This document shows, in pieces, positions 1-12,691 of a DNA stretch of 64,000 nt. Each line of letters begins with the position of its first letter. Positions within the stretch are counted from its first letter, which is position 1. This DNA is from Ignelater luminosus (taxonomy: Eukaryota > Arthropoda > Insecta > Coleoptera > Elateridae). The notes under the pieces were generated by a model that did no database searches, was not told the DNA's origin, and worked only from the letters and a program-made list of their open reading frames with translations. A program made the position numbers and the translations under genes. The stretch covers positions 1-64,000 of the forward strand of contig VTPC01090700.1 of the NCBI GenBank assembly GCA_011009095.1. Reading direction: 5' to 3'.

Positions 1-379
1 AAGTGGAAGCGATAAACAAACCGGTTTAGCACAGGCCGGTAGACACAACGTTGCCAGATCTCCCGCAGTGTTGCTAGTCTCATTACTTTTCTCACACACC
101 TAGTATGTGGTTTAACTTTGATGTTCATATTTATGCAAGCTTTGTTTTCTTCTAATGTTATATTTAAGTATCGTATCACTAGATTCCTGAGTTCTAGTAG
201 CGGAGATATTACTTATTTCTGTGTATAAAGATTATAAAGAATTATTTCCAGTTTTGGAAAACGAGAGAGATGCTGTAGTTTTGTAATATTTATTTTATGT
301 TAAGTTAAGGAGCCAATGTATGTTCCTTGATAAGTAGAGAGTTACAATTTGACATTAAAACATGACTTTTAAGTTTTTA

Positions 380-420
380 TATACAGGGTGTTCACGGAGT
401 GAACCCTTATATACAGGGTG
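380..420 (+). repeat. two tandem TATACAGGGTG motifs around a small palindrome
   Basis: TATACAGGGTG occurs at 380-390 and again at 410-420. Between them lies the perfect inverted repeat GTTCAC-GGA-GTGAAC (390-404). The same 11-base motif occurs elsewhere in the window (16829, 18280 inverted, 55839). It is a common end motif of insect repeats. Confidence 0.6.
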
Positions 421-585
421 TTTGTCGATGTGGGGACAGGTCGACAGATTACATCGTTTAGTGTTATTGTTTCCTGGCGCGCTTTAGGTATTTCTTTTAG
501 ACCTTTTGGTTGAAATCTAAGCTTTAGGTGTAGGTAAGAACACAATTATTTGAGTTATTCACTATCTTTGGACGACACCCATCTC

Positions 586-669
586 CGATTTAGAGCTACG
601 GGATTGAACATTTTCCGATTCCTGGCTTATACGGGAATTAGGCCTCTTTTTCAGGTTTTTCCCGTTACA
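586..669 (+). repeat. dispersed ~80-bp repeat, copy 1
   Basis: This starts CGATTTAGAGCTACGGGATT and ends CCCGTTACA. A second copy in the same orientation lies at 61801-61879. In this copy the 3' half can fold: ACGGGAA (631) pairs with TTCCCGT (659). It is probably a short interspersed element fragment or the end of a larger repeat. The family is not recognised. Confidence 0.6.
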
Positions 670-2600
670 ATCCCCTGATGTATCTTAATAATAATTATTA
701 TAGGTTTCGTAAGAATTTCTAAGTCCTGTCCTGAAGTTGTTCTATTGTTATTAGTTTATATTCTAGCTCCGCACGTTTAGAATTGCCTAGTAAATATATT
801 TTTTGTTGTTGTTAATTTAGATTTAATTTATCTCAACTCATTTTAACTTCTATTCTCTTTATGCAGTGATGTTTCTTTAAATTAAAAAGAAATTAGAATT
901 AATATTGTTAATTTGAATTTATTGCTATTTATTTGTTTTTTTATGTTGTCGTTTAGTTGGTATTAGTCCAGTTCATTCTCGGTGGTGCGTTTTACCGTCA
1001 AATAACCTTTTAGTGTTGGTCTTTGGCTTCTCGCCTTAGTTTTTCTATGTTTTGAACTTTTTGTAAAGTAAATAACGTTTTAGTGTTATTCTTTGAAGAG
1101 TCGAATATCCGTCTCAATATAGGGATACATCGCTGTTTCTTAAGTTTTGGAATTGGCTTGCAATTCAAGTTTCATTTCGGCTCTAACAATAATTGAATCT
1201 CTAGTCCTCTTCTGTGCTTAAGAATTTGTGGTTGGTGCTGATTATTATCAACCGTTTAGTTTTCTTTATAAACAATTTTGTTTTTGGTTAATTATTGCTT
1301 TTCTTGAATGATGAATAGTCTTATTGTTTATTTATTTTCGTGTTGAAAATATTCGTTTTTCGTTTAATAAATAACGTATCAAACTTTATCATTTATATCG
1401 TTCATACAGCGTTCTGTATATTCAATAGATTGAACAACCAAATTTGTTTCAGGCTTTGTAAAGATAGAATAACAGAGGTAGCTCCAAAGTTATCCCAACG
1501 AATGTAAACCAGCGCTAATGTACTTTTCTGCAATAAACCCTCATGAGTCCTGTGTTCGAGGCTGTAGAAACAGAGTTTTAGTGAACACTGAATATAAAGT
1601 TTTAATAATACTCAAAGGCTTGTAATAACTTAGTTATTCTTTATGTGACAGCACTGTGATCTCGATCGCTTATTTCCGTGGGGAATCAAGACCATTTTTT
1701 GACCCACCCCATCTCCAACCTTTGAGCGAGCCTGCTGACTAATTTATTATCTGTTAGTCCATCTTATTTAGCTCGAGTCACAAAATTTCAAGTTTACTAT
1801 AACAACTGAAATAAGAAAGTTATTTATTGATAGAATGAAAATAATGCAAAAAGATCACTAGTTATAAAAGAATGTTATTAAAAGACTGAATTTAAATGTC
1901 AGATTTAAAGCAAAAAAAAACAAAAGCCCTTGCCAAAAATTATTTATTATCTCTTATTCTCAATTAAATCTTAATTAGGCATTGTAACATAATCAACAGA
2001 AATTCTACTTTTTATCGAAGAAAGAAACTCTGAGCAAGATCAATCTATGCAACAACTACTAAGTAGGTTCTATGTTAATGTTTAGAAGTCATGACTGCAA
2101 GTGCATACAGTTCATACATGCAGAACTGAAACTATTAAACTCAGGTAAAATATTTATAACGGTTACTGTATGTTGGTGTCCCGTCGTGTCGGTTTGCTCT
2201 ATTTTGCTGTTTCTGTTGCGATTATTCGATTACATATTGTTTCCATGTTGCACAGTCTTATTGTAAAAAACCTTATCTAAAGTTTTCAATGTTGATGTTG
2301 CCGTTAATTTTAATAACATTTGTGTGTAGTTGCTTCTATTAACAGCTTTCACGGTAATGAACTTTTTTTCTTCCCACCTGTGTCTGAATTCATATTCTTA
2401 AAATAGAATAGAGATTTTTCAAGATTTAGGTCTTACTAATAAAAAAACAAAGTTTATGGAGCTAAAGGATGTAATAAATTTCATTTCCAACTTTACAGTG
2501 TTTTTTCACGCATTTCTAACTTAACATCACATTGTGTTTTAAAAATAGTAAATAACACAATTAACTATGAAATATTTTAACTTTGAATTATAGAACTGTT

Positions 2601-5600
2601 TTATCAGTGTTTGCCTTCTAGTGCTCACGATTACGATGAAAATTTTCGTCTTCAATTTCTTCTCTGTTTCTATGAAGCTGTTAAGTATTTTTTCTTAATA
2701 TATTTTGATTACTTTACTAATTTGTCTGATATAAATTTCAGGATTTTTTTATTGATGTTTGATGCAATTGATGGTAAAATAAATTTTGCTCTGTTATGCA
2801 ATAATCCTTCAATTAAGCAGTACATAATGGGATGCAAGGATGATGGAGAATTCAAAATTAATGACGATTTTCACTCATTTTATCCTATTGCAGGGTAAAT
2901 GTAGATAAAATGTTTGTATCGCAAACAATTGAAATAAAGTCTTTGTTCTATTAACAAATATCCTGTTTCTTTTTTGTTTCAAAAGCGACTAAAGACGATA
3001 ACAAACAATATTAGGTAAACGCAATTTTGATCTTAAACATGTTTCTAAGTTGAGTGCTTCATATATGATGTACCATATAAGGTATGTACCAGACAGATAT
3101 GCAAGAGTTACAGAAACAAAGCTTATTTCATCAAAATCAACCAAAGATATTAATGCTGTTCTTTTATTTTACCATTTTCTGTTTATTATTCACTAGAATA
3201 ATACGCATTATTGGGTTCTAAAGCTTATATACCTTATAGATAAAGAATGACTTGGTTAAAAGTTAGAGAAAAGCTCATAGTTTCAAACTCAAAGCAGAAG
3301 TAGAGATGGCTAGTCTGCCTAATGTTTTGTATTTCGCGCGTTAAAAGGCACTTACTACACCATGATATCGATGTGCCAAAACAGTAATTGTATAGATCCA
3401 ATCCAATTCAATCTTGTTGACTTCCACCACATACTAGGTGAATATTCTTAATAGTGTTATCAGCCCTCAATAACTGATACTTATTGAAAAAGAATATAAA
3501 GCTTGAAATGTATGACCGTATAATGCAAATATCGTTAAATTAAAGAAATAAATTAGGAAATGTTTTCCTTGCCCATCAATAAATATACAAATCCCCTCCA
3601 AGTGATTATTAACCGTATACATATATTGCTGTGGTGGTCCTAACTTTACCAGTTTTAATTATTTTTCATTATTGGATCTCATTTAAAATAGAGAAAGCAA
3701 TAATAATTATGTTTTTACTCTTGTATCTCTTCATCTCGTATAAGTTAGAGGTAAAATCCACCTTCATTTGTCTTGCTTTTCTTTCTAATTTAACACATTT
3801 ATTTAAAAATTCTTTTAAATAGAATTTTAACTGTTTAAGTAATAAATAAACTGCGTTCATTAAGTTTCTGTCTTAACAGAAGAAACTGTACAAAAGGTAA
3901 AGTTCAGTAATCAACAAGAAGAAGGGAAACTCTTAAGTATACAGGAATGTAATTGTAATTGTTAAGGTACACTGGAGAAGAATACCAAAATGCGAATCGA
4001 GAAACTTTATCTTCTTGATTTGAAGTTATTTAAAATTAACACCTGTTAGTACTTTATTCTTAAATACAGCAAAACTTAAAACTTTAGCGCTTTCAAGTAA
4101 AACTCCCTAAGGAAATTTAGAAAGTAACCCCTTTTAATGGTGTTTAATTTAAGATTATTAAACCATTAGCGAAGATATAGTTAGGAGGGGTAATTTCTAT
4201 TGATTAATTAGAAATTTATTACTCGCAGTTTTTACTATTCTACGACTTAAATTCAAATAATACTTTTTTCTACAATTTTCTACGACCCATAAATATTGTT
4301 ATAGGTTTTACGTTTCGAGTTTGAGTATTCTATAAAACTACAAAATATGCAATAAAACAGTTCACTTAAATCAAAAAGAAAATGTTGGCATTAAAAAGTG
4401 ACATTTTCGTTCGTGTTCAATACACGAGAGGCCGATTTGCCATAACTGTATTGTCGTAAAGCGGAAACAAATCAATAAAGGTAATAAAATGCGGGATTCT
4501 ACATTTCTTATTGCTTCTCCCTACTTCACCTTGTGCACATCGCGCTGAGGATACGAATATTTAAAGGAAACGACGGTATTTTGAGCAATACGTACCGAAT
4601 AAAAGCAATATTAACGTTTGCGCATCGCATTCGAAAGCTCTCCTCTTCTAAAAAATGTAGGTGTCGTTGATTAATGAAAACATTCAAAACATTTAGCGTT
4701 CCAGTGTTGTCAACTGTGAAATTTCAACAAACGTAGACTTTTTTTGTTGATTAAATTGAACAACAGAAGGCATGCAATGCACGTTGGTTTTTGTTTAAAT
4801 TTCCATTCATTTACAAGTCAATAACCATGTACATTTGGTTTATTCCCTTATTTCTACTTGAATCTACCACGAGGACTAAAAAAATCCGTTTTTCGCTTTA
4901 GACGTAAAGAACCTAATTTCAAAGCAATGCAATGAACGGGAAGAAGAAATGTAGGTAACATAAATATAGAACCCTTTTGTGTTATTTTTCAAAACAAGAT
5001 ATTTCTTTTAAATTTTATTTTTTACGAATGAAATTTTGAATCTCCGAAACGGGAAACCTTAAAAGAGAGAAAGATATTTGGACAAGGATATTTGAGTATT
5101 TTACAAATATGATACGTAAAAGCTTCAATTTTTTTGCTCGAACGAGTTGTTTGGTTTAAGAATCACAACAAAATCATTCAAAGTCAAACAAATTTGAGTG
5201 CTCCCCTTTTTATTATTTTTTATTGAAATAAAAAGACATTTCTAGGAATAAGGAAATACTGAAAAAACATGCCATGTGGAAATGAGCTTTTGCTAAAGGG
5301 AAATAAGAATTTTATTGTGACCTAATAACATGTGGTTTTCCTGATATTATAAGAGCATTAAGAGAAAATAATGATAATTTGTTTTCTCTTTTTTGGAAGG
5401 TTAATGAAATGTTACAAACTACAATTTTGTAATTCGAAATCAATTTAAGAATTGAAAGGTACACCTGTTACATAACAAAACATTAATATTGAATTCAGAT
5501 ATTATGTTAGATATTTACTCAAGCTGACTTTTTGTGTATTTTCTACAAACAGGTGAGATTTGAATAAGTTTCATTCTAGATGAAATTTCTCCATATACAC

Positions 5601-7234
5601 AAAAACGTGCTTCAAATACTTTTTATTAAAATCGTGACATGTTGCAGATTTTTGGTTATCTTTCGGAATGGTGTCTAGAGGTTAGCAATCAATACTGGTA
5701 ACTGTTCTACGTAATTTAAATTTCCCGAAAATGTATATAAAATAGAGATGTGTATTATATCAGTTTTTACTACGATTAGCTATACCCTATGAATTATTTA
5801 AGTATTAATTTAATACACACGGTACAGAACTGATTCATAAATCATGTGTGTAGAAAACCTTTAGGTTCCCAAGTTTAGATTTTTTTTATCTAGTTACTAA
5901 CAATGTGAGCAGATTTTGTATTCCCTGTAAAGTAAGCAGCAGATGCTGGCTTTGTTTTAACATGTTTAGCTTTTATGCTGTATATGTCCAAATAAACTAG
6001 TAGAATAGTAGGAAAGATATTTTTTGTTTAAAAGAAAAAAGTTCAAGTTATAAACAAAAATGCTGGGTTGTTTAAAAATGCATTTGTTTGTTCGGTGGAA
6101 TACTAAATGAGATGCTGATCATCTGTAACGTACTACACGCGAAACAACTAAATCTGTTTGGTTTTTGTACGGTTGTCATAAATTAAGTGATGCAAATGGT
6201 TGAATGTATCAGACTCGTGCAAAGAATTATGTAATCATAAGAATTATTTTATCTATACAGCTATGGCTGTCTACAGGGATAATGCAATTAAGAGAATTCT
6301 ATACTACTCGGCTCAGGTAGCAGAAGATATCTAGAGGATTATGTCTTCGACGTATTGAATTAATCTGACTACAGGATTTCTGAGACGAACAACATCATAA
6401 AGATAAGAGGAGAAAATAGGATGCTGTCTCTTAGGTGAGATCTGAGAAGAAAGCGTTGATTACTTCGAAGCAGATGAGATTCTCACTGAAGCAGTTTAAA
6501 ACCAGAATTCGCTTTAACCAAGATGATTTTCAGTAATCTGTGCATGCGCAACTTCTATGGTTAGGTAAATAACAAGTTTTGTACCTCATTTCCTTGAGCT
6601 ACGCTACATTTAACTTACAACTATCTCTAAGGTTATGCGATGGTGTGTTTCCAAAAATTGCATGAATCTCTCAAACAAAATCTTTTTAAAAATCTCTCTG
6701 ATGAAAAAAAGTTTAGGTGAATCTTTCTTGACCCAAAAATAATACTACAACTGCAGTTTTTAAAAAGTTTCGGTAATATTCACAAAGAAAACGGCAGTTG
6801 GAAGATTTCTGTGAAGAAATCAAGGGATATTGGAATGTTGCTTCCGAAGAAGGTTTTTTAGTAGGTGTGATTGCATCAAATGTTGCCTGATCTTGTATCA
6901 TAGGTATCATATCCGAGACAAAGTCAAGACGGCCATGAGAGAGTAAATTGGATGAAAGAAATGAATCAATCCTGGGAAACCTAATAGCTGAAAGGTACTA
7001 CTATTTAGAAAATTAATTTACAATTCTAAAAACTCCAGGGAATCATGAAAAGTTTTGGCATAATCACATACCGGCATTCTAGTGCTTTTAGTGCCGTTTT
7101 ATAAAAAGTTAGACTTAAACAAAAGCTACTGATGATATTACTATTTAACTCCAAGCAACTGATTGTTAAAAAAAAAAGAATTAGAAAGTTATAACTCTAA
7201 GCTACTACGAATAAATGTGATATAATGTTATAAG
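2601..7234. other. gene-free AT-rich stretch
   Basis: I see no supported gene. A 95-codon open frame at 2611-2898 begins with a non-ATG codon and resembles nothing I know. A 65-codon minus frame at 6713-6910 is likewise unrecognised. The stretch at 4390-4640 is somewhat richer in CG dinucleotides than its surroundings, with no feature I can name. Confidence 0.45.
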
Positions 7235-7500
7235 CCAGTCAATATCGACATAAAAAAGCCAAACATCGCAAACATTAGGGTAGTTAAAAACCTGTGCTAC
7301 CTGCGTAGTGGCCAAAAAACAGCGAGATTTTCGTACTTGTTTTGGTTTTTTGATCAGACCTTCTTAACTATGATTTCTACCAAAAATATTATTCACGTGG
7401 TTTTTGAAGTAGATTTAATTTGCTACCATTTGAAACCAGGATGGGCTCTCTACGTCCATTAGTCATCGAGATATGGCTTTCCAAATATTGGCAGTTTTTT
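7235..7500 (+). repeat. left long terminal inverted repeat
   Basis: This matches the reverse complement of 8561-8866 through several blocks, including CCTGTGCTACCTGCGTAGTG, AAAAAACAGCGAGATTTTC and CTACCAAAAATATTATTC. The arms have diverged by substitutions. The right arm carries an extra block of roughly 40 bases near 8760-8820. Confidence 0.8.
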
Positions 7501-7919
7501 TCCAAAAAGTGACATTTTTTCGTTAGGGTTATGTTTGGAGCTACATATTGGCAAAAAAACTTGTCCTACAATAAAAGCTATCGACAAGACTTTTTAGGAA
7601 ATTTAATTAGCTTTGATTTAAGCGCAAGATGGTGCCCGTGGGCCAAATAGTTTTCTCAAAAATGGCCAGATACCAAAACACCCTTGCTAAATGCATTTTT
7701 ATTTCCTAGACTTGATCGCTCGACAAGCCCTGATTTATTGGTGAAATTGTCTAGAGGCGATAGAAAAATACGGAATTATAAAGAATTAATTCCAATAAAA
7801 AGATATTGTTCCTTTTCTTCATTTAAAAGGACGAAAAGAAATAAAACATCCTTAGAGGTAAAGATTTTTAATTTAATAAAAAGGTGGGTCTGGGTGCATC
7901 AATTTCTCCACCACCTCAT

Positions 7920-8560
7920 TTGCTGTGAGACTTTGAATATCCACAAGGATTTGCGCTATTTCTTCACGCCTTCAGTGGCTGCCCTATTTTGGCAGGGGAA
8001 GACAAAATGGTGCGGCGTTTTTCAAAAAAACCCCTGCTTGATAGAGCTGGAAAATATTTCTGCACCCAGATTTCAGCCAGGAGGCGATAGTCACAGCTGG
8101 CGAGAAGCTCCTCGTGGCTATCTATGGAGGAAATGACGCAGAGCCTCTAAACAGTCTCCGTTACACGTGATTCATCAAGTCAGCAGTCACAGCCAAAGTG
8201 AATCTGGCTCGCCTCCCTCCCCCCCCCACACCAAAGACATTAAAAAGTACGACACGTTTCGTACTTACTATCAAGTACAGAAATGCTTGGGCGTGGAAAA
8301 ACCCAAACGACTGGGGTTGGCCCACCAGCGATCTAGGACTACTCACCATCAATACGACAATGGCCCCAGCCTCTCAATCGCCCCTGAAAATACTGTCGTG
8401 CAAGTGCAAAATAGGGTGCCCTGGGGCCTGCAATTGCCGAAAAAAAGTCTAACATGTTCGACACTCTGCAGGTTTTGCAGAGGCCAGTCCTGCGCCAATC
8501 GTGCGTCGATCGATATGGACGACGACGACGGCATCGAAGATTGCAGAAAAACAAAAACAG
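7920..8560 (+). pseudogene. broken gene for Cys-rich 'GCDTTSA/CxC' protein of unknown function
   Basis: No single frame is intact, but three frames read in order give a coherent protein. LFLHAFSGC (7956-7982) is followed after a frame change by ALFWQGKTKW (7981 on). WKIFLHPDFSQEA and AGEKLLVAIYGG (8048 on) continue through LNSLRYT to a TGA at 8168, then FIKSAVTAKVNLARLPP. Another shift at a C-run (8216-8227) gives YDTFRTYYQVQKCLG; then NPNDWGWPTSDLGL and ILSCKCKIGCPGACNCRKK; then LTCSTLCRFCRGQSCANR. I recognise this order from unnamed invertebrate proteins in which an acidic GCDT block suggests a PIN/FEN-like nuclease fold and the tail is a CxC-like metal-binding cluster. The nuclease idea is inference. 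Here the residues after GC are missing, and there is at least one stop and several frameshifts, so it is dead. Confidence 0.65.
8399..8506 (+). other. cysteine-cluster (CxC-like) coding segment
   Basis: The cysteines follow the pattern CxCxxxCxxxCxCRKK in one frame, then LxCSxLCxxCxGxSCAN in the next. A single frameshift near 8450 separates them. The spacing resembles tesmin/TSO1-type CxC DNA-binding domains, but the match is only to the pattern. Confidence 0.6.
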
Positions 8561-8866
8561 AAAAGTTGCCAATCTTTGAGAAGCCGTATCTCGGTAACTA
8601 AAGAATGTACGGAGCTCATTGTAGCATATTTAATCTACCTTAAAAATCATACGAATAATATTTTTGGTAGAACGCATAGTTAAGGATATTTGATCAAAAA
8701 ACCAAAACAAGTAAGAAAATCTCGCTGTTTTTTAGCCACTACGTAGGTAGCACAGGTTTATCGAGGTTGCAAATCTGGATTTATACTACCCGTAGGGGTC
8801 CTAACAACATACTAAAAAACCAGAACTATCCTAACTTTTGCGATGACTTATGTCGATGTTGACTGG
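8561..8866 (-). repeat. right long terminal inverted repeat
   Basis: This is the inverted partner of 7235-7500. The 3' end of the decayed gene (about 8540-8600) runs into this repeat, so the terminal repeat doubles as 3' coding or untranslated sequence. Confidence 0.8.
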
Positions 8867-9689
8867 TCTATTATTAATTGTACAGAAAGGACAGAGCACA
8901 GATTGATGAGTATTTACATTAAGATATACTCCAAAACCATTTAGTAAGTCGGCTTTCAGTAAAAGTTATTTTTTCAATTACTTACTGATACTACTTTCTG
9001 GAAAAACATTTAGGGTGTAACATCACCTGAGACTTCTTTTAACGATTTTTTAGTATCAGAGTAATTTTGGTAAGGCAAAGCCACAAAGAATTTGCTTATT
9101 TCCAAAGAAAAACAATTCGTTCTTAACGCCAATAAAATTTAAAAGAAAATTACAAAACTTCCCAAATCAAATTGCAACTGTCACATCTACTAATGCAATG
9201 GGATACAAACGTAAACCAAAAAAAAATGTTTATATAATTATAATTATAATAGTACAGGGTCTTTAGCTTAACTAACAATAAGCTATAAAGCCAACAATTA
9301 ACGAGAAGGTACTTTATCATCAGTAGTGTTGCAGCACATGCGTAATGATGTGCAGTAGTCAGTAGCCCCTATCTTGGAAATATTATCACTCTGATTTTTC
9401 AAGAAAAAAAATATCTTACGAATTAAAACAAATAACTATTTTACTTTTAATTACTACAAACAGAAACATTTTGAAAATATATGCCATTGGAAGCATATGT
9501 GTAGCTAGAAATTGGTTGTGCTTGATAAAAATTCTGGGAAAGTTATTTCAGGAGTTGAAAAGGGGTTATACATCTCCAAACTTTCCCTACAAGCTACGTC
9601 CATGCAGGGACCATTTTCGGTACGTCATGCCACCGAGAAAGCTGAATTTTCTTGTACTGTAGTAATAATTTATTTGACAATATTTTGTT

Positions 9690-9870
9690 GATCGTTTCAA
9701 GTAGTATAGCGGTCATGAAACCTGCTACACATACACTTTACATAGTGTAAGCAGTACAAACCAAGCGAAACCACACCGGACCACTGAAACTAGGAAAAAG
9801 TCTTTTGAGTCTGGAATCGAACTCACGGGGCCATATGATTTTAATAGTTGATGTCCAAATTGAAAAAGTA
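9690..9870 (-). repeat. possible degenerate tRNA-derived SINE
   Basis: On the minus strand, AGTTCGATTCC at 9823-9813 matches a pol III B box in ten of eleven positions, within the tRNA-like context CCCCGTGAGTTCGATTCCAG. No good A box lies at the right distance upstream on that strand. An A-box/D-arm-like AGTATAGCGGTCATG lies on the plus strand at about 9703, which does not fit one simple unit. Treat this as a weak call. Confidence 0.3.
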
Positions 9871-10164
9871 CAACAATACTTTATTTACAGTTATTGTCTT
9901 TTGGCGCTTTTGGGATAGTTTCATACTGTCTTAAACTTGGACAAGTGTCATTTGCGTCATAGCGCCAAAGTAGTTTTTGTTTAATTTCTAAATTAGAGCA
10001 TCTCTAATAATTACATATATACTATTGCAAAACGAAACTTTATTCTTGTAGCTGTTGCTAAGAGTACTGACCTGCGTTTTTTGCTTATATCTGGCAAGGT
10101 GTCAGACCTAAGATTTCCGTCTGGTAATTGTACAAATTAATTACTGAATATGCTCTAATTTGAT

Positions 10165-10185
10165 CATTATTATTATTATTATTAC
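10165..10185 (+). repeat. (ATT)n microsatellite
   Basis: This is a run of about seven ATT units in an otherwise non-repetitive AT-rich stretch. Confidence 0.9.
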
Positions 10186-12691
10186 GCAAGTTATGGTTGC
10201 ATTGTTCTATCTCAGCGTTCCTAGATTGTCATCTGCATGATCGTCATCTCTATCATAGCGATAGAAACCATAAAATCTTCTTGGTGAAATGACGTGCTAT
10301 AAATAGTTGTATGTTTCTAGTAGTTAGACTATAATGACCATACCAACGACGCGCTCAGCGTTACCTGTTTGCTTACGTATCTCCATCACCCTCCACTTCC
10401 CGCAACACTAGTTATTCGAAATCAGCATTCTCAATATATGCAATTTAGCAATTTCTAGCTTTAAATTTTGTCTTAAAAAATTTCAATCGATATTGGACCA
10501 ATTTATTTTGTATTAATAAGAGTTCATAGCATTCAGAAAACTTAGCTAAAAGGAAGAAAAGTAATTTGGGTGACAAATAATTACCCATTTGCAATTCGAG
10601 AGTTAAAAATAAATCTCGGCAAGCATTTCACTCAATTTCATTTTTGAACATTTTTCTTACGTTGTTTTTGTTTTTAAATATCATCAAATTTGATTTTGTA
10701 GTTATTGGTGTGTATTAAGCTGATTATCTTGATTACTTGAATATTATTTAATTTAATTGGATTGTGCTAAATTAACTTTATAGAACTGCCGTTTTTTGAT
10801 TTGTACAAAATAAATGCTAACGTAACTTTCTTTTTATTTCCCAGGCCGTCGACTAAATTAACGGGCATTGTTTAAGTTATTTGTTTGAATTTTCTGCTTG
10901 TTACTCAAAATAATAGTACAACTTTTATCCCTAAACCAATGAGTATCCAAAGCAGTTAGCACCGATATATCAACACACATGAATTTCAATGTATGATATT
11001 TTGATAGTAAGAGTCTTTATCTTTATTACCAAAACAGTTTAACTCAATTCAAAGATGTTAAAGAAAAAATTGTTTCACATGTATCCTAAAAATCGTGTGT
11101 TTTACAGTTGCACTATTTATTTTAAAATCACGATATGTATAAACTAATACCAATTCTAGATTTTCTGATTAATCAATTACAAAGACTAATAAAATAATTT
11201 TCAAACTTAATCTTATTATAGATAGAACTAAATTCTGGAGGTATGGCAATTTAGTAATTAACTTCACAAAAGGAAAATAAAGAAAGAAGCAACAAGAAGA
11301 AAGAACAATCTGTACACGAATGTCACGTGTACCTAATGCAATTAACACGCCAGAGCAAAAGGAATTCTAAAACGTAACGGAAGGTTCTGCTGATTGCATT
11401 AACAGTATAAGAGTTTTAACTAGTTGCATAATGTTACATATAACTTTATAGCTACAATTTGGAACAATAGGTACTACTCATGGTGCCACGCTATAACATA
11501 ATATCGAGGTTCAAATTTTGTAACTGGTAATTACATAACATTCTACCCTGAAACTAATTAATGTGCTACTAAACTTTATGTAGCTGATGTATAATGTTAA
11601 AGAGTTTTCTTAGTACAAGTCATATTACCAGCTGAGATAATTTAAGTTTCTATGTATTTACTGAAGACTTTTGCATCAAAACTTTAGTTTCATTGATCAG
11701 CGTTTGAGTAAAATTCGTTTTATCTTTTCATGTAAATTTTGAAGGCAAAGCTTTATATATTTATAACTTAATGAGCAACATCAATCAAATTCTTTGTCGT
11801 GGGTATTTATAAAATTGCCTTGTGTATATTCTTACCGGTTTTGTTTATAGAGTTATGTTTCTTTAAAATAATTGTTTGTTCTTACCTAAATATGTTAGTC
11901 TTATGTAATATCTAAATTCAATTCCTTTGAAATTATTGCTCACTAGTAAGTAAGGTATAATTTTAATTCTTGCGTAGAACTATAATTAAAATTTTTGTAA
12001 TTCGCTGAGAATATTTCTTGTTTCTTCAATGATTGATACGAATTTTGAATTTTTTATGTATATAAGTAGCTTACCAACAAAATACAAAAAGTAGAAATAT
12101 TAAATAATTCTGTAAAGAAAATTGTTTCCATTCAAAGTAGGTTTTGATAATAACTGACAGTAGATAAATAGGCAAAATAGCATAATGCCAAAAGATACGT
12201 TGGTATTTTGACGATGGAGTCTGAGACGCCTGTGTATAGTGATATTTGTTTAAAAAATTCTAACAATTAATGATTGCATAAAATAAGAACAATTCTGGTA
12301 ACCACATATGTTGATAATTCTCATTCATTTGTTATTTGCATAGTTCACTACAATTTTTAAATAAATAATCCCAAAAGCACTGCCCAAAAATTCATAAACA
12401 AAACCAAGAATCAATAATGCTAGAAACATCAATCATTCAATTTTTTAAAATTGAGAAAATTTTGCACATCTGATATTTGCTGTACTGCACTAAAATCAAA
12501 AATTAACTTTAAAGTATCTTTAATTGAACAGCAATTACTCTACTAATTTCATCTTATGTAATTCTCAAATAATAATCGAAACGTTTTCCTTCAACAGAAC
12601 AAATCAATAGGAGGTTTTAGTAAATGATATTCTCGCATCGTAGGGGAAAAAGCTACGTCCCTCTAAAAATTAATAATAAAAAGAAACATAC

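Larger units (their letters stand above)
1..2600. other. gene-free AT-rich stretch
   Basis: No supported gene is visible here. Open frames are short and unrelated to any family I know. The plus strand is T-rich. It contains the doubled TATACAGGGTG motif (380-420), one copy of a dispersed 80-bp repeat (586-669), and a short direct repeat, AATAACSTTTTAGTGTT, at 1000 and 1071. It is probably intergenic or intronic repeat debris. Confidence 0.5.
7235..8866 (+). mobile_element. DNA transposon with ~270-300 bp inverted ends, unnamed family
   Basis: The ends are inverted copies. The left starts CCAGTCAATATCGACATAA at 7235 and the right ends TTATGTCGATGTTGACTGG at 8866. The similarity runs inward to about 7500 on the left and 8561 on the right. 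The interior is clearly richer in G+C than the flanks and carries the decayed gene at about 7920-8560, reading toward the right end. No clean target duplication is visible at the 1632-bp boundaries, so the outermost bases are uncertain. Long inverted ends plus a single gene indicate a DNA transposon. The superfamily cannot be assigned from the ends alone. Confidence 0.75.
8867..12691. other. gene-free AT-rich stretch
   Basis: There is no supported gene. It holds a possible tRNA-derived SINE scrap (9690-9870) and an (ATT)n microsatellite (10165-10185). If the exon at 12692-12882 is real, this is the start of its downstream intron. I searched the minus strand here for the rest of an Ig V domain (a VSW-type strand C and a YxC strand F) and saw none. 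Confidence 0.45.

Noticed and set aside
2611..2898. 95-codon open frame
   Set aside because: It has a non-ATG start, AT-driven composition and no recognisable domain.
8161..8572. Minus-strand frames of 61-77 codons in the long-inverted-repeat element
   Set aside because: The plus strand gives a coherent Cys-rich protein pattern, so these are shadows.
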